64,000 bases of DNA, taken from NCBI GenBank assembly GCA_910586665.1, contig CAJUIX010000006.1:62001-126000 (forward strand), given 5' to 3'. Shown piece after piece: positions 34,628 through 43,282 of the stretch. Each line of letters begins with the position of its first letter. Positions within the stretch are counted from its first letter, which is position 1. This stretch comes from an uncultured Duncaniella sp. GTDB taxonomy: Bacteria; Bacteroidota; Bacteroidia; Bacteroidales; Muribaculaceae. The position numbers and the translations under genes are program-made. Below the pieces are notes generated by a model, which saw only the letters and a list, made by a program, of their open reading frames with translations, made no database searches and was not told the DNA's origin.

Positions 34628-34661
34628 ATTGTGCACAATTCGTCAACATTATTTAAATTTG
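34628..34661 (+). promoter_or_regulatory. possible promoter with palindromic operator before the structured region
   Basis: TTG (34629-34631), 22-nt spacer and TAAATTTG (34654-34661). The -33 lies inside the perfect 12-bp palindrome ATTGTGCACAAT (34628-34639). The spacer is two to three bases longer than usual, so this is tentative. Confidence 0.4.
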
Positions 34662-34679
34662 TGTCGCAATTCTGTAGAC

Positions 34680-35311
34680 GTTTGCCGCGGACGTCCCTTG
34701 TTGATCAAATCGGGATTCGCCCTTTGGGGCAAAAAGCGCAAACTAATCATACAATCTTAAAAATTACATATTCTAATTCTAACTAAGACATAAAAACATT
34801 ACTCTGCTTAATGAAACTTAGATTAATCGGTTTTATTTAAATGAAATGATTCCCTCCGCCATCATGAGGATTCTGCGGACTTTGAAAATTATAACTCCCG
34901 ACTTGTTCTATCGAGCCATAATTGGCTCTCCACCCCTATACCCCCATTCTTTTGACATAACTGATGTCTGAAGGACATTGTGTCATTCCAATAAGGCTTT
35001 TATATATATCCGACGTCAGTCGGTGACAACGGCCGAAAGAATGTTGCCACTGTTATCAAGGGGGCTTCATCCAACGAGCATATAGACCGGTCTTGTTTCT
35101 GAACATCTCCGACCGAAGTCCCCTTCACTATTGTCGTCCCCTCTTCAATTTGTTTAGGGGCAAAAAACAGGACTAAAGATTTTGATCTTAGTAAATTGGC
35201 TCAAGATCAAAGCATAGGTGATAATCCTCTTTGTGAAAAGCGGTGCATCTATTATTTATTACTATTGTGTGTCGAATTCCTTGTCATCATGACAAGGAAT
35301 TCGTTTTTTAT
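34680..35311 (+). ncRNA. candidate large structured non-coding RNA
   Basis: Successive helices: GTTTGC/GCAAAC (34680-34685 with 34738-34743); GAGCCA-TAAT-TGGCTC (34913-34928); TGACA..ATGTC/GACAT..TGTCA (34953-34985); CCGAC-GTCA-GTCGG (35010-35023); GTG-CAAC/GTTG-CAC (35023-35050); AAGGGGGCTTC/GAAGTCCCCTT (35058-35068 with 35115-35125, 11 bp with one G-U); CCCCT/AGGGG (35138-35142 with 35156-35160); TTTGATCTT/AAGATCAAA (35181-35189 with 35203-35211); then a terminator. I do not find the conserved cores of RNase P, tmRNA or SRP RNA. A 6S-like RNA cannot be excluded. The 5' end is uncertain. Confidence 0.45.
35273..35311 (+). terminator. strong intrinsic terminator upstream of tkt
   Basis: CGAATTCCTTGTC-ATCAT-GACAAGGAATTCG (35273-35303), a perfect 13-bp stem followed by TTTTTT. 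There is no coding gene upstream on this strand for 2.5 kb, so it must end some other transcript. Confidence 0.92.
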
Positions 35312-35314
35312 TAC

Positions 35315-35322
35315 TAAATTTG
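35315..35322 (+). promoter_or_regulatory. -7 box of tkt promoter
   Basis: TAAATTTG, 61 nt before the tkt ATG and just after the terminator stem. No clear -33; the upstream side is the terminator T tract. Confidence 0.5.
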
Positions 35323-35383
35323 CAAAATATAGTATTTCACATTTCAACAGAATTTTAACTTACTTATTTTTCATTTTTATTCC

Positions 35384-37414
35384 ATGAATCTGACAGCAGT
35401 TAACCGCGCGGCGGACAATATCCGTATCCTCGCCGCGTCGATGGTTGAGAAAGCCAAATCAGGTCACCCCGGCGGTGCTATGGGCGGGGCAGACTTTGTT
35501 AATGTCCTTTATTCACAATTCCTTATCACTGACCCGGACGATGGCAAGTGGCTCGGACGCGACCGCTTCTTCCTTGATCCCGGCCACATGTCGCCTATGC
35601 TCTACAGTGTTCTTGCCCTCTTCGGCCACTATTCGCTCGAGGAGCTTGCACAGTTCCGCCAGTGGGGGTCTCCGACTCCCGGCCACCCCGAGCTTCATCC
35701 CGAGCGCGGTGTCGAGAACACTTCGGGTCCCCTCGGACAGGGCCACACTATGGCTGTCGGCTGCGCTATCGCAGAGCGCTTCATGGTAGCACGTTTCGGT
35801 GAGTGGATGAGCCACAAGACTTACGCATTTATTTCGGACGGTGGTATTCAGGAAGAAATTTCACAGGGCGCAGGCCGCCTCGCTGGCTATCTCGGCCTGA
35901 GCAACCTCATAATGTTCTACGACAGCAACCGCGTGCAGCTCTCAACTATGGTCGACGCCGTCGACCGCGAGGATGTGGCTGCCAAGTATCGCGCATGGCA
36001 CTGGAACGTGATTGAAATCAACGGTAACGACCCGACAGAGATTGCCGGCGCCATCGTGGCCGCACAGAATGAGAAGGAGCGCCCGACTATCATCATCGGC
36101 CACACCGTGATGGGCAAGGGCGTTGTCAAGGCCGACGGTTCAAATTTCGAAGGCCAGTGCTCTACCCACGGCCAGCCCCTGAGTGCCTCCGGCGCGGACT
36201 ATGCGGCCACAATGAAGCACCTCGGTGCCGATCCCGAGAATCCCTGGGTGATTTTTGATGACGTCAAGGCTCTTTATGACGCCCGTCGTGCCGAGCTTCG
36301 CGAAATCGTCAAGGCAAAGCGTGCCGAGCAGGCCGCATGGGAGGCTGCAAATCCCGAACTCGCCAAGGAGCTTCATACATTCCTCGACAACAAGCTTCCT
36401 GAAATCGACTGGAAGGCTATCCCCCACAAGGCAAACATCGCTTCGCGCCAGGCTTCGGCCGACGTGCTCGGTGTTCTCGCCGAGAAGGTCAACAATATGA
36501 TTGTATCCTCTGCCGACCTTGCCAATTCTGACAAAACCGATGCCTTCCTAAAGAAGACACATCCCTTCACCAACGGTGACTTCTCAGGCGCCTTCCTCCA
36601 CGCCGGTGTGTCAGAGCTTACAATGGCAGCCGTGATGAACGGTATCGTCCTCCACGGCGGTGTTATCGGTGCTTGCGGCACATTCTTCGTGTTCAGCGAC
36701 TACATGAAGCCCGCAGTCCGCATGGCAGCCCTCATGGAGCTTCCTGTGAAGTATATCTGGACTCACGACGCCTTCCGCGTAGGTGAGGACGGCCCGACCC
36801 ACGAACCGGTGGAGCAGGAAGCACAGCTCCGCCTCATGGAAGAGCTCCGCAACTTCAACGGCGAGCCTTCGATGCTTGTCCTCCGTCCCGCCGACGCTGC
36901 CGAGACTTCTGTGGCATGGGCTATGGCAATGGAGAACTTCAAGACTCCCTCCGCACTTGTGCTCTCGCGTCAGAACCTTCCCGACCTCCCCGCTGCTTCC
37001 GGCGACCGCTTCGCCGAGGCCAACTCCGGCTGCCGTCGCGGTGGCTATGTCGTAGTCGAGGCTGCCGAGCCCGATGTAATCCTCGTTGCCAACGGTTCTG
37101 AGGTATCGCTTCTCTGCGAGGTGGCTGAGAAGCTCGCTGCCGAGGGCAAGAAGGCACGCGTGGTGTCAGTTCCCTCTATCGGCCTCTTCTTCCTTCAGGA
37201 TGCAGACTACCGCAAGGCAGTCATGACTCCCGGTGTCCCCGCTTTCGGTCTCACAGCCGGTCTTCCCTCGACCCTACGCGAGGTTGTGGGTGCCGACGGA
37301 ACGGTGTTCGGTCTCGACCACTTCGGAGCTTCTGCCCCCTACAAGGTGCTCGATGAGAAGTTCGGATTCACAGTTGACCATGTCAAAGGTCTCGTAGACA
37401 AGTTTCTCGCATAA
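35384..37414 (+). CDS. tkt: transketolase
   Basis: 676 aa thiamine-diphosphate enzyme of the non-oxidative pentose phosphate pathway, moving two-carbon units between sugar phosphates. KSGHPGGAMGGAD carries the first catalytic His, GPLGQG the second. SDGGIQEE...LSNLIMFYDSNRVQLS is the ThDP/metal motif (a GDG variant with SDG). The pyrimidine domain has THDAFRVGEDGPTHEPVEQ, and the C-terminal domain ends in KGLVDKFLA. Full length. Expressed from its own promoter after the structured region, with a good terminator behind it. Confidence 0.97.
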   Translation: MNLTAVNRAADNIRILAASMVEKAKSGHPGGAMGGADFVNVLYSQFLITDPDDGKWLGRDRFFLDPGHMSPMLYSVLALFGHYSLEELAQFRQWGSPTPGHPELHPERGVENTSGPLGQGHTMAVGCAIAERFMVARFGEWMSHKTYAFISDGGIQEEISQGAGRLAGYLGLSNLIMFYDSNRVQLSTMVDAVDREDVAAKYRAWHWNVIEINGNDPTEIAGAIVAAQNEKERPTIIIGHTVMGKGVVKADGSNFEGQCSTHGQPLSASGADYAATMKHLGADPENPWVIFDDVKALYDARRAELREIVKAKRAEQAAWEAANPELAKELHTFLDNKLPEIDWKAIPHKANIASRQASADVLGVLAEKVNNMIVSSADLANSDKTDAFLKKTHPFTNGDFSGAFLHAGVSELTMAAVMNGIVLHGGVIGACGTFFVFSDYMKPAVRMAALMELPVKYIWTHDAFRVGEDGPTHEPVEQEAQLRLMEELRNFNGEPSMLVLRPADAAETSVAWAMAMENFKTPSALVLSRQNLPDLPAASGDRFAEANSGCRRGGYVVVEAAEPDVILVANGSEVSLLCEVAEKLAAEGKKARVVSVPSIGLFFLQDADYRKAVMTPGVPAFGLTAGLPSTLREVVGADGTVFGLDHFGASAPYKVLDEKFGFTVDHVKGLVDKFLA

Positions 37415-37434
37415 CTATTAGCTACTATAGAAAG

Positions 37435-37488
37435 CCAACTCCCGCACTTGAAAGCCTCAAGGCTCCGTGCGGGAGTTGGTGTTTTTTT
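37435..37488 (+). terminator. intrinsic terminator after tkt
   Basis: CCAACTCCCGCAC / GTGCGGGAGTTGG (37435-37447 with 37467-37479) with an inner AGCCT/AGGCT helix, then TGTTTTTTT. The opposite strand lacks a T tract, so it mainly serves tkt. Confidence 0.9.
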
Positions 37489-37504
37489 ACGCTATGTCTT
37501 TAGA

Positions 37505-38017
37505 TTATTTCTTAGCCCTGCGCGCCACTTCGAAGAGTCGTGGGTCGACATGGCAGTAACCGTCAGGATTCTTGTCGAGATAGTCCTTGTGATAGTCTTC
37601 GGCCGGGTAGAAATTCTGTAGCTGCTTTACTTCTATGGCGAGAGGACGGTCATATTTTGCCGCCTCCTTAGCTACCTCTTCGAGAGCCGTGCGCTTCTGC
37701 TCCTCGTCGGTGTAATAGATGCCTGTGCGGTACTGCGTGCCGATGTCGCCACCCTGGCGGTTGAGCGATGTCGGGTCAATGGTCATGAAGTAAAGGCTTA
37801 TGAGGAAAGGAAGGTCAACTTTGCTCGTGTCGAAATCCACCTTTACGCCCTCGGCAGCATGTGTACGCCCTGTGCATACCTCCTTGTAGGTAGGATTGGG
37901 GACTATGCTGTTGGCATAGCCGACCTCGGTGCTGACCACGCCGTCAATCTGCTTGAAGAAGTGCTCTGTGCCCCAGAAGCAGCCTCCGGCGAAGTATACA
38001 GTCTCGATATTAGCCAT
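37505..38017 (-). CDS. msrA: peptide methionine sulfoxide reductase A
   Basis: 170 aa, reduces methionine-S-sulfoxide in proteins. The catalytic Cys13 lies in GGCFWGTEHFF; the GYANSIVPNPTYKEVCTGRTHAAEGVKVDFD and YHKDYLDKNPDGYC blocks follow, with a possible resolving Cys in the last. There is no signal peptide, so it is cytosolic, and no MsrB domain is fused. It lies 12 nt downstream of a gene for a secreted protein and is probably cotranscribed with it. Confidence 0.96.
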   Translation of the reverse strand: MANIETVYFAGGCFWGTEHFFKQIDGVVSTEVGYANSIVPNPTYKEVCTGRTHAAEGVKVDFDTSKVDLPFLISLYFMTIDPTSLNRQGGDIGTQYRTGIYYTDEEQKRTALEEVAKEAAKYDRPLAIEVKQLQNFYPAEDYHKDYLDKNPDGYCHVDPRLFEVARRAKK

Positions 38018-38029
38018 AATTCAGCAGGT

Positions 38030-39238
38030 TTAGCGTGCGAGGAGTTTTGATACCTTCGAGCCGGCCTTGACAATGTAGACTCCGGGGGCGGGAAGGATGA
38101 ATTTATGTGTACGTCCCTTGTGTACGAGCTGGCCGGTAACGGTGTAAATCTCGACATTGGCATCGCCCTCGACATAGAGGATACGGTTTTCGATGCGCAC
38201 CTTCACGTCGGCCATGTTGACAGAGCCAATCGATGCCATTTCATGGTCAAACTCTGCTTCGCTGACGAGCTTTATATTGGCTGGAGAGCCGGCGGGAACC
38301 TCGAGATAGGCTTTGTTGCGGGGGAGATACTGGATGTCGGCTGTGACGAAGCCCACGGAGCCGTCGGCGAGAGTGCCGAGCACGCGCATGGTTTCCTTGT
38401 TGTAGGGAGTCCTGTTGTAGTGGACAATCTTGTCGGGATTATCGAAATATACGCCTTTAAGTTTGTTGTTATGGATAGCATTTGCCGAGCCTCCGAGATT
38501 GAGTTTGTTGCCGGCGGGAGTTGAAGCCTCGCAGCGTATGATTACAGGTGTACCTGAAGGAACGGTGCCGTTGATTTCTTTAAGTGCAGCCATGCCTCTG
38601 CCGACCTTGCTTATATAATAAGCTTTCATTCCCTGCGAAGCAAAAGAGAAGGGGAAACCAGCGTAGATTGTCGCATAATAGTCGACACCTGAACGCATTT
38701 CAGGCTTGATTCCGAAATACTGGTCTTCATTCGTGGTCACCGGGTGGAAATACCAGAGATTGAATTCCTCGTTGCCGGTACCCTGTGCAGTGACAAAACC
38801 TTGGTCTTTATTGATTACACTGGGAATGTTGGTGCCGTCGCCGATATACTTGGACATGCCGCTGTTTCGGCCAAACACTCGGTGTGTGACTTTGGGAGTC
38901 TTTGTGTTTTGGATTATGCTTACAGGGTAGTCTATGATTTTATGCACTCCCGTACCCTGGGTCTGAAGGTCGTAGTCACGCCCCTTGCCGTCAAGGTCCT
39001 TCACATATATGATAGTCGCGGGGTCGGATATTGTCTTGTCGTAGTTCTTCCAAAGTTCGATAGCTCCAAGCTCAGCTGTAGTTGCCTGGAAATTCAGCGA
39101 GCCTTTGTCGTCAGTAACATAAATATAGCGCTCGGTCAAATAGTTTTGGACACGGTAGTATCCTTCGCCTCCTACTATTTTGGCCTGGGCCGAGAGGGCT
39201 ATGACAGATGCAATAAGTGTGGTAAAGATTAATTTCAT
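38030..39238 (-). CDS. secreted protein with C-terminal sorting-type domain, unknown function
   Basis: 402 aa. Signal peptide 1-19 (MKLIFTTLIASVIALSAQA). The N-terminal 150 residues start YYRVQNYLTERYIYVTDD, reminiscent of ricin-type or carbohydrate-binding beta-trefoil segments, but I cannot assign a family. The last 75 residues (VRIENRILYVEGDANVEIYTVTGQLV...PGVYIVKAG, then SKVSKLL) have the shape of the Bacteroidetes secretion C-terminal domain: a beta-sandwich with NVEIYT-TG-LV, GVYIVK and a final basic stretch. It is therefore probably passed out by a type IX-like system or anchored at the surface. Upstream of msrA by 12 nt. Confidence 0.65.
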   Translation of the reverse strand: MKLIFTTLIASVIALSAQAKIVGGEGYYRVQNYLTERYIYVTDDKGSLNFQATTAELGAIELWKNYDKTISDPATIIYVKDLDGKGRDYDLQTQGTGVHKIIDYPVSIIQNTKTPKVTHRVFGRNSGMSKYIGDGTNIPSVINKDQGFVTAQGTGNEEFNLWYFHPVTTNEDQYFGIKPEMRSGVDYYATIYAGFPFSFASQGMKAYYISKVGRGMAALKEINGTVPSGTPVIIRCEASTPAGNKLNLGGSANAIHNNKLKGVYFDNPDKIVHYNRTPYNKETMRVLGTLADGSVGFVTADIQYLPRNKAYLEVPAGSPANIKLVSEAEFDHEMASIGSVNMADVKVRIENRILYVEGDANVEIYTVTGQLVHKGRTHKFILPAPGVYIVKAGSKVSKLLAR

Positions 39239-39343
39239 AAGCTACATTTTTTCAGGCCGTAAAATTACTACAAATTGCCCAAAGCCCGAAATTATAGTTG
39301 TTAAAAAATGACTCTACAGCCATTTATGGCGCCATCCTGGCAT

Positions 39344-39379
39344 AAAAAATCCGGGTCTGCGGCGATTCGCAGACCCGGA
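39344..39379 (-). terminator. intrinsic terminator after the OmpA-family gene
   Basis: On the minus strand: TCCGGGTCTGCG, loop AATCGC, CGCAGACCCGGA (39379-39350), then TTTTTT. Perfect 12-bp stem, 40 nt after the OmpA-family stop codon. Confidence 0.92.
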
Positions 39380-39418
39380 CTATCGTGATTTCAGTAAAAT
39401 CTGTCCTTCAGGGGGAGA

Positions 39419-40564
39419 TTACTTGGCCACGCAGATAGCCACACGGTTGAGTTCGGGCTTATCATAGGGCTGGGAAGCTTCCTCACCCATGCTTGCAGCC
39501 TTGATGCGGCTTGCAGAGATGCCGAATTCCTTTGTGAGGGCGTCAACGACGGCCTGGGCGCGCTGGGCGGCGAGGCGCATGTTGAGTGCGAGGCTGCCTG
39601 TACCCTTGTCGGCATAGCCGGTAACGGTTACAGTCGCATCAGGATTCTCCTTAAGGTAGCGGGCGATTTCTGCAACCTTATACATTTCGTCCTTGGTAAC
39701 CTTTGTGGTAGAAATCTTGAAGAAGACGTCGCGGGTAAGGGCTGCGGGCACTTCCTTGATGACTTCCTTGATGACTTCCTTGACAACGGGCACTTCGACA
39801 ATCTTCTCGACAACCTCTGTAGCCACGGGGACAGCGACCTTGCGGGTCACCTTGCGTGAAGAGGGGCCGAAGGCGTACTTCACACCTACGAGGCCGTTGA
39901 AATACCAATCGGCATTGCCTGCCTTCTTGGAGTTGTAGCCGTCAGGGAGGACGTTGGCCTGGAGTTCGAGGCCGAGCTTGATGTTCTCGGTGATAGCGTA
40001 GTCACCATAGATACCGAACTGGCCGAGGAAACGAGCCTTTGTGCCGCTCCAAATGTTGCGGAGCACGTTGGGACGATTCTGCATGTTGGGGAAGAGCTTG
40101 TTGCTGAGCTGGGCGTTGACAGTGTTGGCGCGCCAGTTGTTCCAAGCGATGTTGGCACCGATACCTGCGAAGATACCTGCGCTGATCTTGCGCTCGGGGT
40201 TGAAGCCGCCGATGAGGTTAACGAGGTCGGCAGTGATGTTGACAGAGGGCGCGATGTAGTTCCACTTCCAGTTGCGACGGTTGCCGTCGGCACAGATAGA
40301 ACCCTTGCTGGTCCAGCTGTTGAGGATTAACCGGGCGCCGAGCACGGGGTTGAAGTTGTAACCACCGCCGATCTGGGCATTGAACGAAGCGAGTTTACCG
40401 AAGCTTGTTTCGCCCAAGGTCTCCTGCATACCAACCTGGCCCTGGACATACCAGTGAGGCTGGAAGACATATTCAGTCACCTCTTCTTCCGCTGTCTGTG
40501 CGGCGGCTCCGAAAGCTGCACACAGGGCGAGTGAGGCTGTTAGAAATAACTTGTTAATTTTCAT
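39419..40564 (-). CDS. OmpA-family outer-membrane protein
   Basis: 381 aa. Signal peptide 1-22 (cleavage after AFGAAA). Residues about 30-225 form a beta-barrel (alternating pattern, YVQGQVGMQETLGE, GGGYNFNPVLGARLILNSW). A repetitive linker follows with tandem VVEKIVEVPVVKEVIKEV units, encoded by 12-bp tandem repeats. The C-terminal OmpA domain (about 285-380) has VTVTGYADKGTGSLALNMRLAAQRAQAVVDAL, with the Asp and Arg that bind diaminopimelate of peptidoglycan. It tethers the outer membrane to the wall. It is second in a leftward pair with a large coiled-coil lipoprotein (40-nt gap) and is followed by a terminator. Confidence 0.9.
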   Translation of the reverse strand: MKINKLFLTASLALCAAFGAAAQTAEEEVTEYVFQPHWYVQGQVGMQETLGETSFGKLASFNAQIGGGYNFNPVLGARLILNSWTSKGSICADGNRRNWKWNYIAPSVNITADLVNLIGGFNPERKISAGIFAGIGANIAWNNWRANTVNAQLSNKLFPNMQNRPNVLRNIWSGTKARFLGQFGIYGDYAITENIKLGLELQANVLPDGYNSKKAGNADWYFNGLVGVKYAFGPSSRKVTRKVAVPVATEVVEKIVEVPVVKEVIKEVIKEVPAALTRDVFFKISTTKVTKDEMYKVAEIARYLKENPDATVTVTGYADKGTGSLALNMRLAAQRAQAVVDALTKEFGISASRIKAASMGEEASQPYDKPELNRVAICVAK

Positions 40565-40604
40565 GTTGATAGTTTTCTAAAATTTTGAGCCTTGACGATT
40601 CTGT

Positions 40605-43061
40605 TTATCTTACAACCTGGACGTAGCACTTCACGGTCGAAGTGTGGCCGGTGTAGTCGAGTGCCTGGTAAGCAAGCTCGTAGGTGTAGACGCCGTTGGT
40701 AGCGCCGGCAACGTCGAGAGCCACACGGTTGCGGTCACCGTCAAGTACGGTAGCCATGAAGTTGGCCGACTTGTTGGCAGCTGCCACGAGTGAGGGCTGC
40801 TCTACGCCGTTCTTCTTGACGCTGGTCACACCGACGAATTTCTTGAAGGCGGGAGCGATGGTCTCGAAGTTGTAGGTAGTGGCCCAGATTTCGATAGCGT
40901 TACCGTTGCCCTTGAACTGAGAAGGCTGGTTGGGGTTGGTGCTGAGGAGGTGGAGCTTGCCCTGTGCGTCCTTGTAGAGCATGGCAGCCTGGAGGTAGTG
41001 GTTCGGGTTGGCGAGGAACTTGTTGATGCGCTCTGCGACGCTGTTGTACTTGTCGATGATGCTGTTGACCTTGCCGAGGTAGTCGCTGTTGATTTTGTCA
41101 ACGAGTGAGTCGAGCTTGTCCTGGATAGAACCCATCATGTCGTTAACCTGGCCTTCGATATTTGTGATAAGACCGTTGGGGCCGTTGAAGGCTTCGTCAA
41201 CTGCATCCTTGATGGCCTGGTTGATCTGGTCGTCAAGACCACCTACCCATTCGTCGATAGATTCCTTGAGGCTGTCGACAACTGCCTGGAGGTCGCCAGT
41301 GATGTCAACTTCGATTACGTCATAATACTCGGGGTTGTCTTCCCAGTTATCAGGAAGGACTGCTTCGCCTTCGCCGGTATTGGTGTCAACATCAACGTCG
41401 AATTTCTTAGGAACTTTGACCTTGATGATAGTCTCGCCTACATTGTTGATTTCAATACCTGCGATGTTGAGTTCGATGTTAAGAGTTACGTCGCCAATCT
41501 CGAAGGGCTTAAGGTTGAGGTCGACGAGGCTCTTGTCGAGTTCAATCGGGTCAATAGTGGGGAGTGAGCCTAATGATTCGCCGTAGAGAGTAGCGAATGA
41601 GAGGGGCTTGATGGATGTGGCAGCGATGCCGTAGTTAGAGTAAACGCGGTTCTCGAAGTCAACCCAGTTGCCGGCTGCGTCCTGGTTCTTGGAAGTCCAG
41701 GTGTAGCGGAGCGCATTGAGTTCGCAGATGTTCTGGAGCTGGTTGTAGACAGCCTTGAGCATGTATGCGATGTCAGTAGCGGTGTGGTTCTTGACAGCGT
41801 TGATGAGGGCGTCTTTCAGACCAGGCTCGATGTTGACCTTGATGGCGTCGAGCGATTCGGGAGCCACCTTGGCGTCAGCGCGGTAGAGACCGTTGCCGTT
41901 GCCTTCTGCACGGGTTGTGATGCCGAACTTGAATTCTACGTCGTCATCCTTGACAATGTTGGAGAGGCTAACTTTTGACTCTACTTCCTTGCTGTTGACA
42001 AGAGCGAAACCGTCGAGGTTGATATTGTTGACAGTAGCGGGGTTGACAGTAAACCAGAGGTTGCCGAGGCTTGCCTGGCCTTCTGCGTCAAGGGCGATGA
42101 GGTTGCTGTTCTCAATCTGATAGGGAGTGTGGGGGATAGCAGCCCAGTTAACATCGACGTCCTTACCGCTATATTCGGCACCTACGCCTGTTGCGGGGAA
42201 TTCGCGAAGCTGGGTAGCAATCTTGCCGTAGTACGACATGAGCACCATAGAGTTGATGCCGAAGGGGGTGTTGATAGCGCCGAACACGGGGTTGCCTGTA
42301 GCCTGGAGAACGAGGCTGGTCACCATGTCGTTGATGCGGCCGAGGATATAGTCAACATCCTTCTGGAGGTCTTCGATAGCCTTGGTGTTGGCCTTGATGT
42401 TGTCCATCACCTGCTGGTAGTTCCACCATTCGCCCTCAGTTCCGTTGGGGAAGAGGATGCTGTACATAGGCTCAATCTTTGAGAGGTCGGCCTGATATTT
42501 GTTGAGAGCGTCGAGTGCGGTAGCATTGAGCTTCTCAATTTCGGCTTTCTTTGCAATCACGGCGTCGAGAACTTCCTTGTTGTTCTTGACCCATGCACCC
42601 TGCTTTACATATTCCTGGAAAGTGGGCTCGTCGATGCCGATGCCGTCGAACCATTTCTGGAGATTCTGTACGGACTGGTTAAGGCCGAGGAGGGTCTGAG
42701 CCTGGGCGGCGAGTGCCTTGAGGTTGTTGACCTGGTCGGCGGTGAGATTTGTCACGCCATTGCCTGTGAGTTTGCCCATTTCGTCCTTGAGGTGCTGGAG
42801 GGTGTAGGTTGTGGCGAGTTCGTTGGCCTTGTCGTTGATCCACTGCTTAACCTGGGCCTCGGTGAGAAGCTTGTCGGCGCAAGTGCACTTGTTGGCTTCG
42901 AGGTCCTTTCTAAGCTGGTCGAGAAGGTCTTTTAGTCTTGCCTGGTCGGCTTCAACAGTTGACCACATGTCATCATCAGTGTCCTTACACGATGTGAATG
43001 TGCTAAATCCCGTGGCAGTTACTGCCAAGAGAAGCAATCCTGTGATGAATTTTTTCTTCAT
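40605..43061 (-). CDS. large coiled-coil lipoprotein, unknown function
   Basis: 818 aa. The lipobox FTSC (Cys25) after a hydrophobic signal and the following KDTDDD, rich in acidic residues, resemble the Bacteroidetes surface-export signal, so it may face outward. Residues 30-60 and about 110-245 are heptad-like helices (ADQARLKDLLDQLRKDLEANK). The middle is beta-rich. A second long helical stretch (about 600-700) has DQINQAIKDAVDEAF, IQDKLDSLVDKINSD and YNSVAERINKF. The C-terminal domain (about 710-818) looks like an Ig-type fold (GVYTYELAYQALDYTGHTSTVKCYVQVV). I recognise no family. It is upstream of the OmpA-family gene and probably forms an envelope complex with it. Confidence 0.7.
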   Translation of the reverse strand: MKKKFITGLLLLAVTATGFSTFTSCKDTDDDMWSTVEADQARLKDLLDQLRKDLEANKCTCADKLLTEAQVKQWINDKANELATTYTLQHLKDEMGKLTGNGVTNLTADQVNNLKALAAQAQTLLGLNQSVQNLQKWFDGIGIDEPTFQEYVKQGAWVKNNKEVLDAVIAKKAEIEKLNATALDALNKYQADLSKIEPMYSILFPNGTEGEWWNYQQVMDNIKANTKAIEDLQKDVDYILGRINDMVTSLVLQATGNPVFGAINTPFGINSMVLMSYYGKIATQLREFPATGVGAEYSGKDVDVNWAAIPHTPYQIENSNLIALDAEGQASLGNLWFTVNPATVNNINLDGFALVNSKEVESKVSLSNIVKDDDVEFKFGITTRAEGNGNGLYRADAKVAPESLDAIKVNIEPGLKDALINAVKNHTATDIAYMLKAVYNQLQNICELNALRYTWTSKNQDAAGNWVDFENRVYSNYGIAATSIKPLSFATLYGESLGSLPTIDPIELDKSLVDLNLKPFEIGDVTLNIELNIAGIEINNVGETIIKVKVPKKFDVDVDTNTGEGEAVLPDNWEDNPEYYDVIEVDITGDLQAVVDSLKESIDEWVGGLDDQINQAIKDAVDEAFNGPNGLITNIEGQVNDMMGSIQDKLDSLVDKINSDYLGKVNSIIDKYNSVAERINKFLANPNHYLQAAMLYKDAQGKLHLLSTNPNQPSQFKGNGNAIEIWATTYNFETIAPAFKKFVGVTSVKKNGVEQPSLVAAANKSANFMATVLDGDRNRVALDVAGATNGVYTYELAYQALDYTGHTSTVKCYVQVVR

Positions 43062-43274
43062 TTCAGTTTTGTTTAAAAAAAGATTTAATTATGATTTGTT
43101 GTAAAATAGTCAAAGGTGATTGATAGTTTTATAGTATATAAAGTATGGACGCGGGTCTGTCGTCGTGGACTCGCTTTTGTGGCTTGTCACAAAGCAACTT
43201 AATGTTAACCAAAGCTTGATGTCGTCATGTATATCTTAGGGTTTATTCCACTTTAAATAGTTCCTATTGGACGG

Positions 43275-43282
43275 CAAAGTTA
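43275..43282 (-). promoter_or_regulatory. -7 box of the lipoprotein-OmpA operon
   Basis: TAACTTTG on the minus strand, about 213 nt before the lipoprotein ATG. Same eight bases as the opposing box at 43478. Confidence 0.5.

Larger units (their letters stand above)
34322..35383. other. 1062-bp non-coding region with dense RNA-like structure
   Basis: No credible gene: the short frame at 35196-35387 is AT-rich and runs through a terminator. The left third is AT-rich and holds the MFS -7 box (34403-34410), a palindrome ATTGTGCACAAT (34628-34639) and a rightward -7 box TAAATTTG (34654-34661). From 34680 to 35311 hairpin follows hairpin on the + strand and the stretch closes with a strong terminator. 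The tkt -7 box (35315-35322) lies after it. Confidence 0.75.

Noticed and set aside
34680..35311. Assignment of the structured region to RNase P, tmRNA, SRP RNA or a tkt riboswitch
   Set aside because: The conserved cores (for example GAGGAAAGTC of RNase P, the tRNA-like ends of tmRNA) are absent, and the terminator lies before the tkt promoter rather than between promoter and gene.
35196..35387. 63-aa open frame before tkt
   Set aside because: It runs through the terminator stem at 35273-35303 and has no recognisable features beyond AT-rich hydrophobic codons.
39760..39800. 12-bp tandem repeats, possible repeat element
   Set aside because: They encode the EVIKEV repeats of the OmpA-protein linker and are explained by the protein.
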